In this document: positions 20,023-29,929 of the stretch, piece by piece | Position numbering within the stretch: the stretch's first letter is position 1 | Layout: each line of letters opens with the position of its first letter | Source: a bacterium | GTDB taxonomy: Bacteria; Bdellovibrionota_B; Oligoflexia; Oligoflexales; RGVZ01 | Length of the DNA stretch: 47,581 bases | Reading direction: 5' to 3' | NCBI GenBank assembly: GCA_010029825.1 | Contig: RGVZ01000014.1 | Coordinates: 1-47,581, forward strand | Made by a program: the position numbers and the translations under genes | Notes under the pieces: generated by a model | What the model was told of the DNA's origin: nothing | Databases searched by the model: none | What the model saw: only the letters and a program-made list of their open reading frames with translations

Positions 20023-21225
20023 TTACTCCTTGTCCGTGAGTGATCGCAAGCGTTCTGGCCACAGCCTGCGTGGTAGTTCCTGACACGCTCCTGTCATAAG
20101 CAGTTTTGCGAGACAATATCCTGCCTGGAATCCGAGGGTGACACCTTGCCCCATGAATCCAGCGGCTACCAGAATGCGTCCTTCCCCGTACATCGGGCCT
20201 ATGACCGGAAGCTCATCGCACGGATGGCAATCGAGGCCGGCTTGTGCCCTCAGCGATGAGGTGTCCGGTTGATTCCAGTGCGCAAACGTCTTTGTTGCCT
20301 GATCAACAATATAGTTCGTGATCCTTTCCTCAACGTTGGCCTCGGTAGCCTCAAACCCTGCCCATTTGCGCAGGACGCGACCACCGCCCATCAAAAGGCG
20401 TCCCCTCGGAAGGGTGGATCCCCACTCGTGATTGTGAAGGGCTGACCAGGCAATCCCACTCCTGTTCCATGCGCTCAACCGGTTCCCGGGGTCCAGTGGG
20501 CCTGATGCGGTCAACCACTGGTCAGCGGATGAAACGAGCGCGGCCTTGAGTGATGGCACAATGTCGCCCGTTGAAAGATGACAGGCAACGATCAGTGCTG
20601 CTGCAGCGTGTCTCTTGTTCCCAATGGTGACCACAAGGTCTTCGTTCGCGTAACCCTCAACGTCCTCCACTGAAAGTTCTGTGAAAGAGATGGAGGGGTG
20701 CTTTTGAGCGGTCTCGAGCATCCGGAGATGCATCATCCCCGCATCGATCCATCCACCCCTGTCCCCTTCATCCTGTATGGCGATGACCCTGGAACCGAGG
20801 CAAGCCCCCCAAGGCGAAGATTTCAGCTCGTTTCCCTGGATAAGCCGGGCGGTCACGCCTGCCGAGGTCATCATTTTAACGGCTTCGGTGGCCTCCCTGA
20901 GTTCCTCGGGTGTGACGACAAGGCGCAGCCTGCGCCCAGTCGCGGCATTGACGTCGTGACTCCTGGCCCACGCCACAGTCCGGTCAAAGGCCCTGTCGCC
21001 GAAATCCCACATGGTTCGCGCGAAATCAGTCTGATGCGCGATCGCGACGCGGGTGAAGTTGTCCCGCTGGCCGCCGGTGATCATGCCCGGGGCCCTGGCG
21101 CTGGACGGGTCTCCCGGCCCCCGGGCGACCAAGACATGGCCTGCGCCCATGTCTGCCAGGTGCAGTGCCGCGGAGAGGCCTGTGATCCCCGCGCCGGCGA
21201 CGACCACCGGAATTTGATTAGACAT
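20023..21225 (-). CDS. FAD-dependent oxidoreductase (DAO family)
   Basis: IPVVVAGAGITGLSAALHLADMGAGHVLV dinucleotide-binding motif; C-terminal LDCHPCDELPVIGPMYGEGRILVAAGFMGQGVTLGFQAGYCLAKLL. Confidence 0.88.
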   Translation of the reverse strand: MSNQIPVVVAGAGITGLSAALHLADMGAGHVLVARGPGDPSSARAPGMITGGQRDNFTRVAIAHQTDFARTMWDFGDRAFDRTVAWARSHDVNAATGRRLRLVVTPEELREATEAVKMMTSAGVTARLIQGNELKSSPWGACLGSRVIAIQDEGDRGGWIDAGMMHLRMLETAQKHPSISFTELSVEDVEGYANEDLVVTIGNKRHAAAALIVACHLSTGDIVPSLKAALVSSADQWLTASGPLDPGNRLSAWNRSGIAWSALHNHEWGSTLPRGRLLMGGGRVLRKWAGFEATEANVEERITNYIVDQATKTFAHWNQPDTSSLRAQAGLDCHPCDELPVIGPMYGEGRILVAAGFMGQGVTLGFQAGYCLAKLLMTGACQELPRRLWPERLRSLTDKE

Positions 21226-21259
21226 TGCTCGCCTCCGGTCAATCTGCGTTAATATTGCC

Positions 21260-22783
21260 ATGCTCTTGATCTACGGCAAGGGATCTGCGCCAGGGGAGTG
21301 GCTGGGTTTGTGCAAACTGTTGTCAAAAATTGAATTCAAGGCTCCTGTCAGGTTGAGGTTTGCTGCCCTGTTGATCACCGGGTGGCCATTCGGCATGCCA
21401 GGCGATCCATCAAAAGGTTTGTTGCCTTCATCGAGTGACGCGACGTTTGGGCGTCTTGCTTGTCCTTCGCTTACGCGCCTGAACTTGAAAGAACGGAAAT
21501 CCGAGCCCTTGCTCCTCAGGAGTATCGAGATCGAGTCTCCAAAGCAGTGGAAATATAATCTTAAATCGGATTTGCACTGGTGGGGCGGCAAGCCGGTGAC
21601 TGGAAAGGACCTCACGCAATTCATCAGCGATCAAATTTGCGCGGCCGCGAGTGCGTCCGTTGGCAAGGAAGTGGCATGTCCCAAGCACGAAATTCGCGAG
21701 GCCACTGAGCCATCCAGGGCCGGGCAAGCTCCCTCTGCCCGGGTGATCTGGCAAACGACACCGTCATTTGGTCCCTACGTCATGAACGAGGTTCCGTTTG
21801 CCCGGTCTTCGGGAGAAACAGGATTCGAATGCGCGGGGCTCTACCGTTATCGCGTCGCGACGAGCGGCAGCGCCGAGCTCGTTCCCGCTCCCGGTTATCA
21901 GCAGAAGAGGCCGGTGCTGCAGATCGAGCCGGCAGGCGGCAGAAGGCAAAAGAGCAAGTCCCACGTGGACTTCACTTTCGGATCTGCCATGCAATCGGGT
22001 CAGGTTTGCTCCCGCGAGGCCCTTGTTCCATCAGTCATTGGTATTCTCTGGAGCGAGGCAGATGACGGGAAGCCAGGCGCCAAAGCCCTGTCGGCGCCTG
22101 TCCGGAAAGCGCTCACCAAGTTATTGCCCCGCGGGGAACTCTTACGTGCCGGAGCATTGGGCCTGGGTGATTTGGTGACGTCGTTTATTCCTCGTCAGCA
22201 CCCTGGATACAACCAATCGTTGCGGATTCGTCCATACAGTGTCGAAGAGGCTTCGTTGGCATTGGAAAAAGCCGGGTGGGAGCGGAAGAAAGCGGACTCT
22301 CCAAGGGTGGACAAAAGGACCGGCAAGCCAATTGTCCTGGAGTTTCTCATCCAGGAACCAGGGTCCGCGGGTGCTGATTTGCTTCAGAAAGTCATCAGCG
22401 ACAGCCTGGCCTTGCTCGGGATCCAAACTGAATTCACGACGGATGACACCGGTTCGATCGACGGTGTCATCGGAAATTTTTACGTGGAATGGCCGGATTG
22501 GAATCTTCTTCGTGGTGATCGTCAGGGTACCCTGGCACGACGTTTCACTCAGTCAGCATTCTTTCAACAGCAGGAAATTCAGCGGCTTGTCCGGCAATAC
22601 TCACAGTCTTTGAGCACGGCCACTCCTGATTTTACGTCGTTACAGCGTTTTCACGAGAAGGTTTACGAGGCAGAAGTTTTCTCGCCGGTCTTTCAAATGG
22701 GTTCCTGTCTTGACCGGTCAGCCCATGCTCCGGCAAAACTCGATTTCACCGACCCGGATTGGCTCAGGCAGCTTGTACTCTGA
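21260..22783 (+). CDS. Divergent family-5 extracellular solute-binding-like protein
   Basis: PKQWKYNLKSDLHWWGGKPVTGKDL...; later YSVEEASLALEKAGWERK...GKPIVLEFLI...LLQKVISDSLALLGIQTEF pattern of peptide-binding SBPs. Confidence 0.6.
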   Translation: MLLIYGKGSAPGEWLGLCKLLSKIEFKAPVRLRFAALLITGWPFGMPGDPSKGLLPSSSDATFGRLACPSLTRLNLKERKSEPLLLRSIEIESPKQWKYNLKSDLHWWGGKPVTGKDLTQFISDQICAAASASVGKEVACPKHEIREATEPSRAGQAPSARVIWQTTPSFGPYVMNEVPFARSSGETGFECAGLYRYRVATSGSAELVPAPGYQQKRPVLQIEPAGGRRQKSKSHVDFTFGSAMQSGQVCSREALVPSVIGILWSEADDGKPGAKALSAPVRKALTKLLPRGELLRAGALGLGDLVTSFIPRQHPGYNQSLRIRPYSVEEASLALEKAGWERKKADSPRVDKRTGKPIVLEFLIQEPGSAGADLLQKVISDSLALLGIQTEFTTDDTGSIDGVIGNFYVEWPDWNLLRGDRQGTLARRFTQSAFFQQQEIQRLVRQYSQSLSTATPDFTSLQRFHEKVYEAEVFSPVFQMGSCLDRSAHAPAKLDFTDPDWLRQLVL

Positions 22784-22846
22784 CCTGTGTTGGGCTAGAC
22801 AGGGTCTCCGTGCGGTTATTCCGGCCGACGTAACTCAGGTGAAATT

Positions 22847-23605
22847 GTGATTGTCCTGAAAAGCGACCAGGAAATTGATGCGATGAAGGCAAGTTGCCGT
22901 CTGGCGGCAGAGTGCCTGGGCATGATCGAACCATATATCAAGCCCGGTGTGACGACCCTTGAGCTCAATGACGTGTGTCACGAGTTCATCTCGCGGCATG
23001 GGGCAATCGCAGCGCCTTTGAATTATAAAGGATTTCCTAAATCCATCTGTACTTCCATCAATGAAGTCGTTTGCCACGGCATTCCGGACGCGCGCCAAAA
23101 ACTCAAAGATGGCGACATAATCAACGTCGATGTCACCACGATCCTCGATGGTTATCACGGAGACACCTCCAAGACTTTTCTGGTCGGGCAGGGTCACAAG
23201 CCAGTGGCACTGAAACTGGTGAAATGTGCTGAAGATGCGATGCACCGCGGGATCTTAGCCGTACAGGCCGGGGGACGGATTGGCGACATTGGAGCAGCCA
23301 TCATGGAGCATTGCGACCGTGAAGGCTTCAGTGTTGTGCGCGAGTTCGTCGGTCACGGAATTGGCAAGGGTTTTCATGAGGATCCTCAGGTGCCTCATTA
23401 CGGGCTGCGCGGCAAGGGCGAGCGCCTGGCGCCCGGCATGACATTTACCATCGAGCCTATGGTGAACGAAGGACACTGGAAGACGAAAATTCTCAGTGAC
23501 GGGTGGACCGCGGTGACTATTGATCGTAAATTGTCGGCTCAGTTCGAGCACACAATTGCGATCCGCAGTGATGGCACTGTCGAGATCCTCACGCTTCCGG
23601 GTTAG
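22847..23605 (+). CDS. map: Methionine aminopeptidase type I
   Basis: LNYKGFPKSICTSINEVVCHGIPD, DIINVDVTTILDGYHGDTSKTFLVG, VREFVGHGIGKGFHEDPQVPHYG, GMTFTIEPMVNEG. Confidence 0.97.
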   Translation: MIVLKSDQEIDAMKASCRLAAECLGMIEPYIKPGVTTLELNDVCHEFISRHGAIAAPLNYKGFPKSICTSINEVVCHGIPDARQKLKDGDIINVDVTTILDGYHGDTSKTFLVGQGHKPVALKLVKCAEDAMHRGILAVQAGGRIGDIGAAIMEHCDREGFSVVREFVGHGIGKGFHEDPQVPHYGLRGKGERLAPGMTFTIEPMVNEGHWKTKILSDGWTAVTIDRKLSAQFEHTIAIRSDGTVEILTLPG

Positions 23606-23879
23606 CGAGAAGCTCCATGTAGAGCTCGAGTTCGTCGGCAAAAATTCTAGATGGATTTTCCAGTCTGGATTTCAATTCCGCGATTCGGAATTCAAGGTCT
23701 CCCCTTAGATTGGCGGCCTCGGAATCAGGAGCTGCGATCAACTCGGCCGTTTTGGTCAGATTCTCGAGCATGTGTTCGAGGTTTGAGAGCCGGATTTCAC
23801 GAAGCTCATTCAACGCCGCAACGGTGTCCGGGTGGAAGTCTTCGGTAAACACCAATTCTGTAACATTGGCTCTTGTCAT
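23589..23879 (-). CDS. Hypothetical small protein
   Basis: Open frame MTRANVTELVFTEDFHPDTVAALNELREIRLSNLEHMLENL...; starts in an AT-rich intergenic region. Confidence 0.5.
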   Translation of the reverse strand: MTRANVTELVFTEDFHPDTVAALNELREIRLSNLEHMLENLTKTAELIAAPDSEAANLRGDLEFRIAELKSRLENPSRIFADELELYMELLANPEA

Positions 23880-24158
23880 GGCGAGCCCTCCTGAGGGAGC
23901 GACTCAAGCAATCCGGTGGCCATTTTTACCATCAGCAAAAAAATAAAAAACATAATCATAACAGTTTGTTATATAAAATTTTCCCCCGCTATGCGACGAG
24001 GGGGCGATTCCTGTTCAGGCGATTGTCAAGGTTGTTGCCAGATGGACCTAAATTTACAATATTTGATCCGGTTCTTTATGCGGGCTTAACTCTACCCAGA
24101 CTAACATTGACCGGTTGGGCGCTGTCTGAAATAAGGCTAACCGCCGACGGAGGAAACC

Positions 24159-24992
24159 ATGTTCTCGCAAAGAATCATCCAGACCATGCCGGCATTTCGC
24201 CGGGCACCGTCTTTCAAGTCCGCCGTTCTTGGTGGAAAAGTGATCCCGCTCGTTGAGTTTTCCCGTGGTGATTTCGTGGTCAAGACGGTGCGCTCGAAGC
24301 GGGACCTTCGGCAGGTCCAGAGTCTGCGCTATGACGTATTTCACCGTGAATACAAGCAAAAGAAGTTCCCGTTCGGGCTGGATCTCGACCGTTTTGACGC
24401 ATGGAGTGACCACTTGGTCATCATGGACCAGAAGACTGGTTGTTTCGTTGGGACTTACCGTTTGTTGTTGGAAGACCGGGCGCCTTATTTCTACTCCGAG
24501 ACAGAATTTGACATGAGCCCGCTCAAGGCCCTGTCAGGCAAAAAGCTGGAACTCTCGAGGGCTTGCATTCACAAAGACTATCGGAATGGTGTCGTGATCG
24601 GACTGCTTTGGCGCGGGCTCGTTCAGTATGTCCAAGCCAGCGGAGCCGATTACCTGTTCGGAATGAGTAGCTTCAAATCGACAGACCCGGCCGGGATTGC
24701 CAGAGCCTACGTGCAACTCCGGGCGGACAAGGCCATTGATGAGACACTTCCCTGTTTGCCCATCGGTAATTACAAGATTCCGGAATTCCACGAATTCGTC
24801 GCGATCGAGTCTGCCAAAGGAGTTCAGTCACCGGAAATCATCCCGGCATTGCTCAAGTCGTATTTGAGGGCGGGGGCGAAGGTCATTGGGGAGCCTGCAT
24901 TGGACGAAGATTTCAAGTGCGCGGACTTCCTTACAATTCTGGACATGAAGAACCTCGGTAAGGCTTACGAGAGAAAGTTCAAGCTGTGTTGA
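24159..24992 (+). CDS. GNAT-fold acyltransferase, OlsB-like (ornithine lipid/hemolysin family)
   Basis: VRSKRDLRQVQSLRYDVFHREY, FDAWSDHLVIMDQKTGCFVGTYRLL, KLELSRACIHKDYRNGVVIGLLWRGLVQYV, YLFGMSSFKSTDP; adjacent PlsC. Confidence 0.8.
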   Translation: MFSQRIIQTMPAFRRAPSFKSAVLGGKVIPLVEFSRGDFVVKTVRSKRDLRQVQSLRYDVFHREYKQKKFPFGLDLDRFDAWSDHLVIMDQKTGCFVGTYRLLLEDRAPYFYSETEFDMSPLKALSGKKLELSRACIHKDYRNGVVIGLLWRGLVQYVQASGADYLFGMSSFKSTDPAGIARAYVQLRADKAIDETLPCLPIGNYKIPEFHEFVAIESAKGVQSPEIIPALLKSYLRAGAKVIGEPALDEDFKCADFLTILDMKNLGKAYERKFKLC

Positions 24993-26014
24993 ACAAGTTG
25001 CTTGGTTACATCCGGTTCGGAGTCCTGTTTTTCTGCATCGGTGTATTTGCGGTCGGCGCAATCGCGCTCCGGCTTGTGCTTGGTGATTCTGTTCGCTCCA
25101 AGCGGGCTGCCGCGCAGTGGCTTTCCGCCATGTGCGGTGTGGGCCTCAAGATTCTTGGGATCAAAGTAGAGGAAGTCCGCGCAGACCCAGAACTTATTGC
25201 CAGTGCCATGCGCGGTGAAAGTCACTTGATCGTTGCCAACCATCTGTCTTATCTGGACATTTTGATTATTGCCTCCCTTCAGCCGACTCTCTTCGTGACG
25301 TCAATTGAGATCCGTGACTCTGGTTTCCTCGGGTTCCTGTGCAAGGCCGGTGGGTGCCATTTCGTCGAGCGTCGGAATCGTAACCAGATTCAGCGTGAAG
25401 TCGCGGAAATCGCGGGTTCTTTGACTGAGGGTCTGAACGTGGTCGTGTTTCCGGAGGCAACGTCAACCAATGGTGCACAGGTATTGCCTTTCAAGGTGTC
25501 TTTGATGGACGCGGCCATCATGTCGGGACGACCTTTGTTACCTCTTTGTATCAACTACCGTGAGATCGCTGGTGAGCAGGTCCGGGTAGAAAATCGCGAC
25601 GAGATCTGCTGGTACGGGGACATGACCTTCCTCGGCCACATCATCAACGTGGCTATGCGCGGAGATATCAAAGTCGCGGTGACCCGGCTAAGTCGAGTCC
25701 ATGTAAAGCCTGAATCTGACAGGAAAAGTCTGGCAGCTGAGGCCTATCAGCAAATCGTCGGACACTACGTCCCGCGGATCTCGTGCACCTTTCAAGAAAC
25801 GTCCCGGAACTCACGGAAATCGAGCGTATCGCTGGTGATCTCCCGCGCGGCGTCAGGGTACGAATTCTTGACAGCGTCATCCACCAAGGCGTTGAGCTGC
25901 CGATTCATTGCTTTGAGATCGGCCCAGACGATCCCCAGTTACCAGTGTTCCTGCTCACGGGAGGGGTTCACGGGCTCGAAAGAATCGGGACTCATGTCGT
26001 CACCGGTTACATGA
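24986..26014 (+). CDS. PlsC-type 1-acyl-glycerol-3-phosphate acyltransferase (OlsA-like), C-terminus overlaps next gene
   Basis: HLIVANHLSYLDILIIASLQP (HX4D-like), AGGCHFVERRNRNQIQREVAEIAGSL, VVVFPEATSTNG; conserved part ends near 25780. Confidence 0.85.
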   Translation: MLNKLLGYIRFGVLFFCIGVFAVGAIALRLVLGDSVRSKRAAAQWLSAMCGVGLKILGIKVEEVRADPELIASAMRGESHLIVANHLSYLDILIIASLQPTLFVTSIEIRDSGFLGFLCKAGGCHFVERRNRNQIQREVAEIAGSLTEGLNVVVFPEATSTNGAQVLPFKVSLMDAAIMSGRPLLPLCINYREIAGEQVRVENRDEICWYGDMTFLGHIINVAMRGDIKVAVTRLSRVHVKPESDRKSLAAEAYQQIVGHYVPRISCTFQETSRNSRKSSVSLVISRAASGYEFLTASSTKALSCRFIALRSAQTIPSYQCSCSREGFTGSKESGLMSSPVT

Positions 26015-26856
26015 AGACCCTGTTCAGTCACATGCAGTGGGATGAAAACCATCACGACCTGTTCAAGAGGTCTCGGCTCATCATTGTTCCACTGGTTAAC
26101 CCGGCGGGTATGCTGCTACGGACGCGTTCCAATGGAAGGGGCGTAGATTTGATGCGAAATGCCCCGGTCGAGGCGGTACACAGCACCTGGGTTCCATTTG
26201 TCGGGGGTCACAATCTGGGTCCTTTCATGGCCTGGTTCAGGGGCGGCGGCGGGGTTGACGGGGGCAAGATGGAGCGTGAGGCTCAGGCCTTGGAGTGCCT
26301 GGTCCGTGAAAAGGTTTTTCCTGCCAAGGCTTCGATTTCCCTGGATGTTCACTCAGGATTCGGCACGGTTGACCGTCTGTGGTTTCCTTACGCCAAGTCC
26401 CGGGACCCGTTCCCGTCCATCGCCGAAATGTACAAGCTCAACTCACTTCTCGACCGTACCTATCCAAATCACATTTACCAGGTGGAGCCGCAGTCTCTGA
26501 ATTACACAACCCACGGGGACCTTTGGGATTATTTCTACGACGAGCATCGGGCGATGAAGCAGCGTAGTGGCATTTACCTGCCTATGGCGCTAGAGCTCGG
26601 CTCATGGTTGTGGGTCAAAAAAAACCCGAGACAGATCCTCTCACTCCTTGGGGCCTTCAATCCGGTAATCGGACATCGTTACAAACGGATCCTCAGGCGC
26701 CATTTGGCCCTGCTGGATTTCATGGCCCGGGCAGCGTCGAGTCACAGGGGGTGGAGCCGCGTCACGCCTGAGGAACGCAAGGAAATCAATGAGAAAGCCC
26801 TCGACCGTTGGTACTCGGGTTTCATCCCTGAAATCCCGGTCGTCGCCGCGAAATAA
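25783..26856 (+). CDS. M14 family zinc carboxypeptidase-like protein
   Basis: FLLTGGVHGLERIGTHVV (HxxE), NPAGM, ISLDVHSGFG, ALELGSWLW. Confidence 0.85.
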   Translation: MHLSRNVPELTEIERIAGDLPRGVRVRILDSVIHQGVELPIHCFEIGPDDPQLPVFLLTGGVHGLERIGTHVVTGYMKTLFSHMQWDENHHDLFKRSRLIIVPLVNPAGMLLRTRSNGRGVDLMRNAPVEAVHSTWVPFVGGHNLGPFMAWFRGGGGVDGGKMEREAQALECLVREKVFPAKASISLDVHSGFGTVDRLWFPYAKSRDPFPSIAEMYKLNSLLDRTYPNHIYQVEPQSLNYTTHGDLWDYFYDEHRAMKQRSGIYLPMALELGSWLWVKKNPRQILSLLGAFNPVIGHRYKRILRRHLALLDFMARAASSHRGWSRVTPEERKEINEKALDRWYSGFIPEIPVVAAK

Positions 26857-26871
26857 TTACCATCATTTCGC

Positions 26872-26900
26872 TTGACAGATTCATCCATCAAAGTTTAGAA
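26872..26900 (+). promoter_or_regulatory. S10 operon promoter candidate
   Basis: TTGACA - 17 nt - TTAGAA, GC-rich discriminator CCTCGCG, about 190 nt upstream of rpsJ. Confidence 0.65.
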
Positions 26901-26962
26901 CCTCGCGACTTGGGTAAGCCTGCTTAACCGCAAGCCAATGCCGTCGATCAGAGAGACACTCT

Positions 26963-26992
26963 GCGAAAAAGGCAGCTGAAAAGCTGCTTCGC
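26963..26992 (+). promoter_or_regulatory. Leader RNA hairpin upstream of rpsJ
   Basis: GCGAA-aaag-GCAGCT-GAAA-AGCTGC-TTCGC: 6-bp stem with GAAA tetraloop stacked on a 5-bp stem through an asymmetric bulge. Confidence 0.55.
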
Positions 26993-27088
26993 TCCGCAAA
27001 AGACCCCTCCCCGACCTTGGCGCCACTTACCTGGGCAAGTTGTTTCAGAAAAGATAAACGAACAACGATTGCAGTAGGTTGCGAGAGA

Positions 27089-27400
27089 ATGCAAAGCCAA
27101 AAAATCCGAATCCGTTTGAGAGGCTACGACTACCGGCTGCTGGACCAAGCCGCCGCAGACATCGTCGAGCGCGCAAAGCGCACCGGCGCCCGAGTTGCCG
27201 GTCCGATTCCACTGCCGACGGCCATCAACCGTTACACGGTGTTGCGTAGCCCGCACGTCGACAAGAAATCACGTGAGCAATTTGAAGTCCGCACGCACAA
27301 GCGTGTTCTCGATATCCTCGAGCCCAAGCAACAAACCATCGACGCGCTCATGAAGCTCGACCTCGCATCCGGTGTGGATGTCGAGATCAAGTTGTACTGA
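27089..27400 (+). CDS. rpsJ: 30S ribosomal protein S10
   Basis: [40 protein letters not shown]. Confidence 0.97.
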   Translation: MQSQKIRIRLRGYDYRLLDQAAADIVERAKRTGARVAGPIPLPTAINRYTVLRSPHVDKKSREQFEVRTHKRVLDILEPKQQTIDALMKLDLASGVDVEIKLY

Positions 27401-27461
27401 GCCTCCGTCCCAAGAATCAGTCGTTGAGACACAAATAACGAACTGAAAGCAGGTTGCGAGA

Positions 27462-28100
27462 ATGAACGTAAAAGCATTGGTTGCGAAAAAAATCGGAATG
27501 ACCCGGATGATGGACACCGAAGGCCAGATGGTGGCGGTGACCCTCCTCCAGATCGAAGACCAGAAGGTCACCAAGGTTCTGAACGCGGAGCGCGACGGTT
27601 ACAATGCCGTCCAGGTCGGTTACTTCCCCAAGCGTGAGAACCGCTTGACCAAGGCAGATGTATCCCGCCTGCGTAAAGTCAATGTCGGGGAAAACTTTGC
27701 ACGGTTCAAGGAGTTCCGGGTCGAGAAGCCTGTGGACGGCCTCGAGACTGGTGCCGCCCTCACGGCAGCAGTCCTGGAAGGTGTCACAGCTGTCGATATC
27801 ACTGGGTTTACCAAGGGTCGCGGTTTTACCGGTTCCGTCAAGCGCTGGAACGTTGCCTGCGGTCGCATGACCCACGGTTCGCGCTTCCACCGTCGCCCGG
27901 GTTCACTCGGTACGCGCACTACCCCGGGACGCGTTTTCAAGAACAAGCCGCAGCCTGGTCAGTACGGTAACGAACAGCGCACCATCCAGAATCTCCGTGT
28001 TCTGGATGTTGACACCACGAACAACGTGATCGCCGTTTGCGGCTCGGTCCCCGGTCATGCGAACAATTATTTGTTCGTCAAGCCGTCGATCAAGGCCTGA
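27462..28100 (+). CDS. rplC: 50S ribosomal protein L3
   Basis: [10 protein letters not shown]...[16 protein letters not shown]...[12 protein letters not shown]. Confidence 0.97.
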   Translation: MNVKALVAKKIGMTRMMDTEGQMVAVTLLQIEDQKVTKVLNAERDGYNAVQVGYFPKRENRLTKADVSRLRKVNVGENFARFKEFRVEKPVDGLETGAALTAAVLEGVTAVDITGFTKGRGFTGSVKRWNVACGRMTHGSRFHRRPGSLGTRTTPGRVFKNKPQPGQYGNEQRTIQNLRVLDVDTTNNVIAVCGSVPGHANNYLFVKPSIKA

Positions 28101-28116
28101 GAAGAGGTAGAGACCC

Positions 28117-28740
28117 ATGGAAATTCAGATCAAAGACATCAAGGGCAAGGCAGTCAAGACATTGAAGCTGCCGGAAGCCATCTACAGCGTTCCGATGAAC
28201 GAGCACGTGCTCCACCTCGTCGTGAAGAGCTATCAGGCAGCACGCCGTCAGGGCACGCACTGCACCAAGACCCGGGCCTTTGTCTCCGGCGGTGGTAAGA
28301 AGCCGTTCAAGCAAAAAGGCACTGGCGGTGCTCGTCAGGGAACCAGCCGCTCGCCGCTGATGCCGGGCGGAGCCGTGATTTTCGGACCGCAGCCGCGTGA
28401 TTACCGCGAGAAGACGAATCAGAAACTCCGCCAGCTGGCCCTCAAGGTGGCTCTCTCCGACAAGGTCCGCCATGGCAAGTTGGTTGTGGTTAACGACTTT
28501 GCCCTCAGCAAGTACAGCACCAAGCACGTTCTTGGCGCGCTGAGCGCCCTGGGCGTGTCGAAGGCTGTTCTTTCCGACGAGCGGAAGGATGACCTGCTCC
28601 ACAAGTCAACCCGCAACATCCACGGGACAGCTTCCGTGACGCCAGCTGAACTGAACGCTGAGCACCTGCTCCGCTACGAGTCGCTCGTGATCAGCGAAAC
28701 TGCTCTCAATACGCTGCACCAGCGTTTCGAGGAGAAATAA
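28117..28740 (+). CDS. rplD: 50S ribosomal protein L4
   Basis: ARRQGTHCTKTRAFVSGGGKKPFKQKGTGGARQGTSRSP. Confidence 0.97.
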   Translation: MEIQIKDIKGKAVKTLKLPEAIYSVPMNEHVLHLVVKSYQAARRQGTHCTKTRAFVSGGGKKPFKQKGTGGARQGTSRSPLMPGGAVIFGPQPRDYREKTNQKLRQLALKVALSDKVRHGKLVVVNDFALSKYSTKHVLGALSALGVSKAVLSDERKDDLLHKSTRNIHGTASVTPAELNAEHLLRYESLVISETALNTLHQRFEEK

Positions 28741-28742
28741 CC

Positions 28743-29030
28743 GTGAACCTTTATAACGTCCTCGTAAGACCTGTGCTCTCCGAAAAGAGCAACGACGCCC
28801 GCGAAAACGCCGGGAAGTACACTTTCGAAGTGAACATGAAGTCGACCAAGGAAGACATTCAGCGCGCTGTCGAAAAGATCTACAACGTCAAGGTTACCGG
28901 CGTTCAAACGATGGTTACTCGTGGGAAGGTTCGTCGCCGTGGTCTTCACGTCTCGATGGACAGCAAGTGCAAGAAGGCCATTGTCACCCTGACCGCTGGC
29001 ACCAAGTTGCCGCTGTTTGAAGAGCAGTAA
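28743..29030 (+). CDS. rplW: 50S ribosomal protein L23
   Basis: LVRPVLSEKSNDARENAGKYTFEVN. Confidence 0.96.
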   Translation: MNLYNVLVRPVLSEKSNDARENAGKYTFEVNMKSTKEDIQRAVEKIYNVKVTGVQTMVTRGKVRRRGLHVSMDSKCKKAIVTLTAGTKLPLFEEQ

Positions 29031-29077
29031 TCGCTGAAACACCTTCCGCTGACGCGGAATGATGAGGGAAGAGAGTT

Positions 29078-29905
29078 ATGGCAGTTAAAATCCTCAAGCC
29101 GACAACGCCAGGTCGCCGCGGCGCCTCCGTCGTTGACTACAGCCAGATCGATCAGGTCGAGCCGTGTCCGGCCCTGACCGTCGCTCTGAAAAAGCACGCA
29201 GGCCGCAACAACACCGGCCGCATTACGGTCCGTCATCAGGGCGGTGGCGTTCGTCGTCACTACCGCATGATCGACTGGCGCCGCGACAAGCGCGATATCC
29301 AGGGCAAAGTTGAGTACATCGAGTACGATCCGAACCGGACCGCCTTCATCGCCCGCATCGTTTACGGCGACGGCGAGCGTCGGTACATCCTCGCCCCGGA
29401 AGGTCTCAAGAAGGGTGCAAACGTTGTGGCGTCAGAGTCGGCCGACGTGAAAGTTGGAAACGCAATGCCGTTGCGTTCGATTCCACTCGGTACATTCGTA
29501 CACAATATCGAAATGCGTCCGGGCAAGGGTGGCCAGATGGCGCGCAGCGCCGGCACCTATGCTCAGCTGATCGGTCGGATCGACGGCTACGCTCAGCTTC
29601 GCATGCCAAGTGGTGAGATGCGCCGGATCCATGAGGGTTGTTTTGCCGTAATCGGCCAGGTCAGCAATCCTGATCACTTCAACGTCACGATCGGTAAAGC
29701 CGGTCGCAGCCGGTGGATGGGCGTTCGCCCGACCGTTCGCGGTATGACGATGAACCCCTGCGACCACCCGCATGGTGGTGGTGAAGGCCGCGCCAAAGGT
29801 GGCCGTCATCCGGTCAGCCCGTGGGCTCAGCCGACTAAGGGCTATAAAACACGCAAGAACAAGCGCACCGCGAAAGATATTATTCGCGATCGCCGTCAGA
29901 AATAG
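29078..29905 (+). CDS. rplB: 50S ribosomal protein L2
   Basis: [25 protein letters not shown]...[30 protein letters not shown]. Confidence 0.98.
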   Translation: MAVKILKPTTPGRRGASVVDYSQIDQVEPCPALTVALKKHAGRNNTGRITVRHQGGGVRRHYRMIDWRRDKRDIQGKVEYIEYDPNRTAFIARIVYGDGERRYILAPEGLKKGANVVASESADVKVGNAMPLRSIPLGTFVHNIEMRPGKGGQMARSAGTYAQLIGRIDGYAQLRMPSGEMRRIHEGCFAVIGQVSNPDHFNVTIGKAGRSRWMGVRPTVRGMTMNPCDHPHGGGEGRAKGGRHPVSPWAQPTKGYKTRKNKRTAKDIIRDRRQK

Positions 29906-29929
29906 TTGAACGGATAGGAGAAAACCTCG

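Noticed and set aside
22847-23605. Map located outside its frequent adk-map-infA position
   Set aside because: Relocation of map is common in bacteria and not informative by itself.
23970-24020. CCCCC...GGGGG inverted repeat in the AT-rich region before the OlsB-like gene
   Set aside because: Short G/C arms with a 12-nt loop and no T tract in a useful orientation; not enough to call a terminator or riboswitch.
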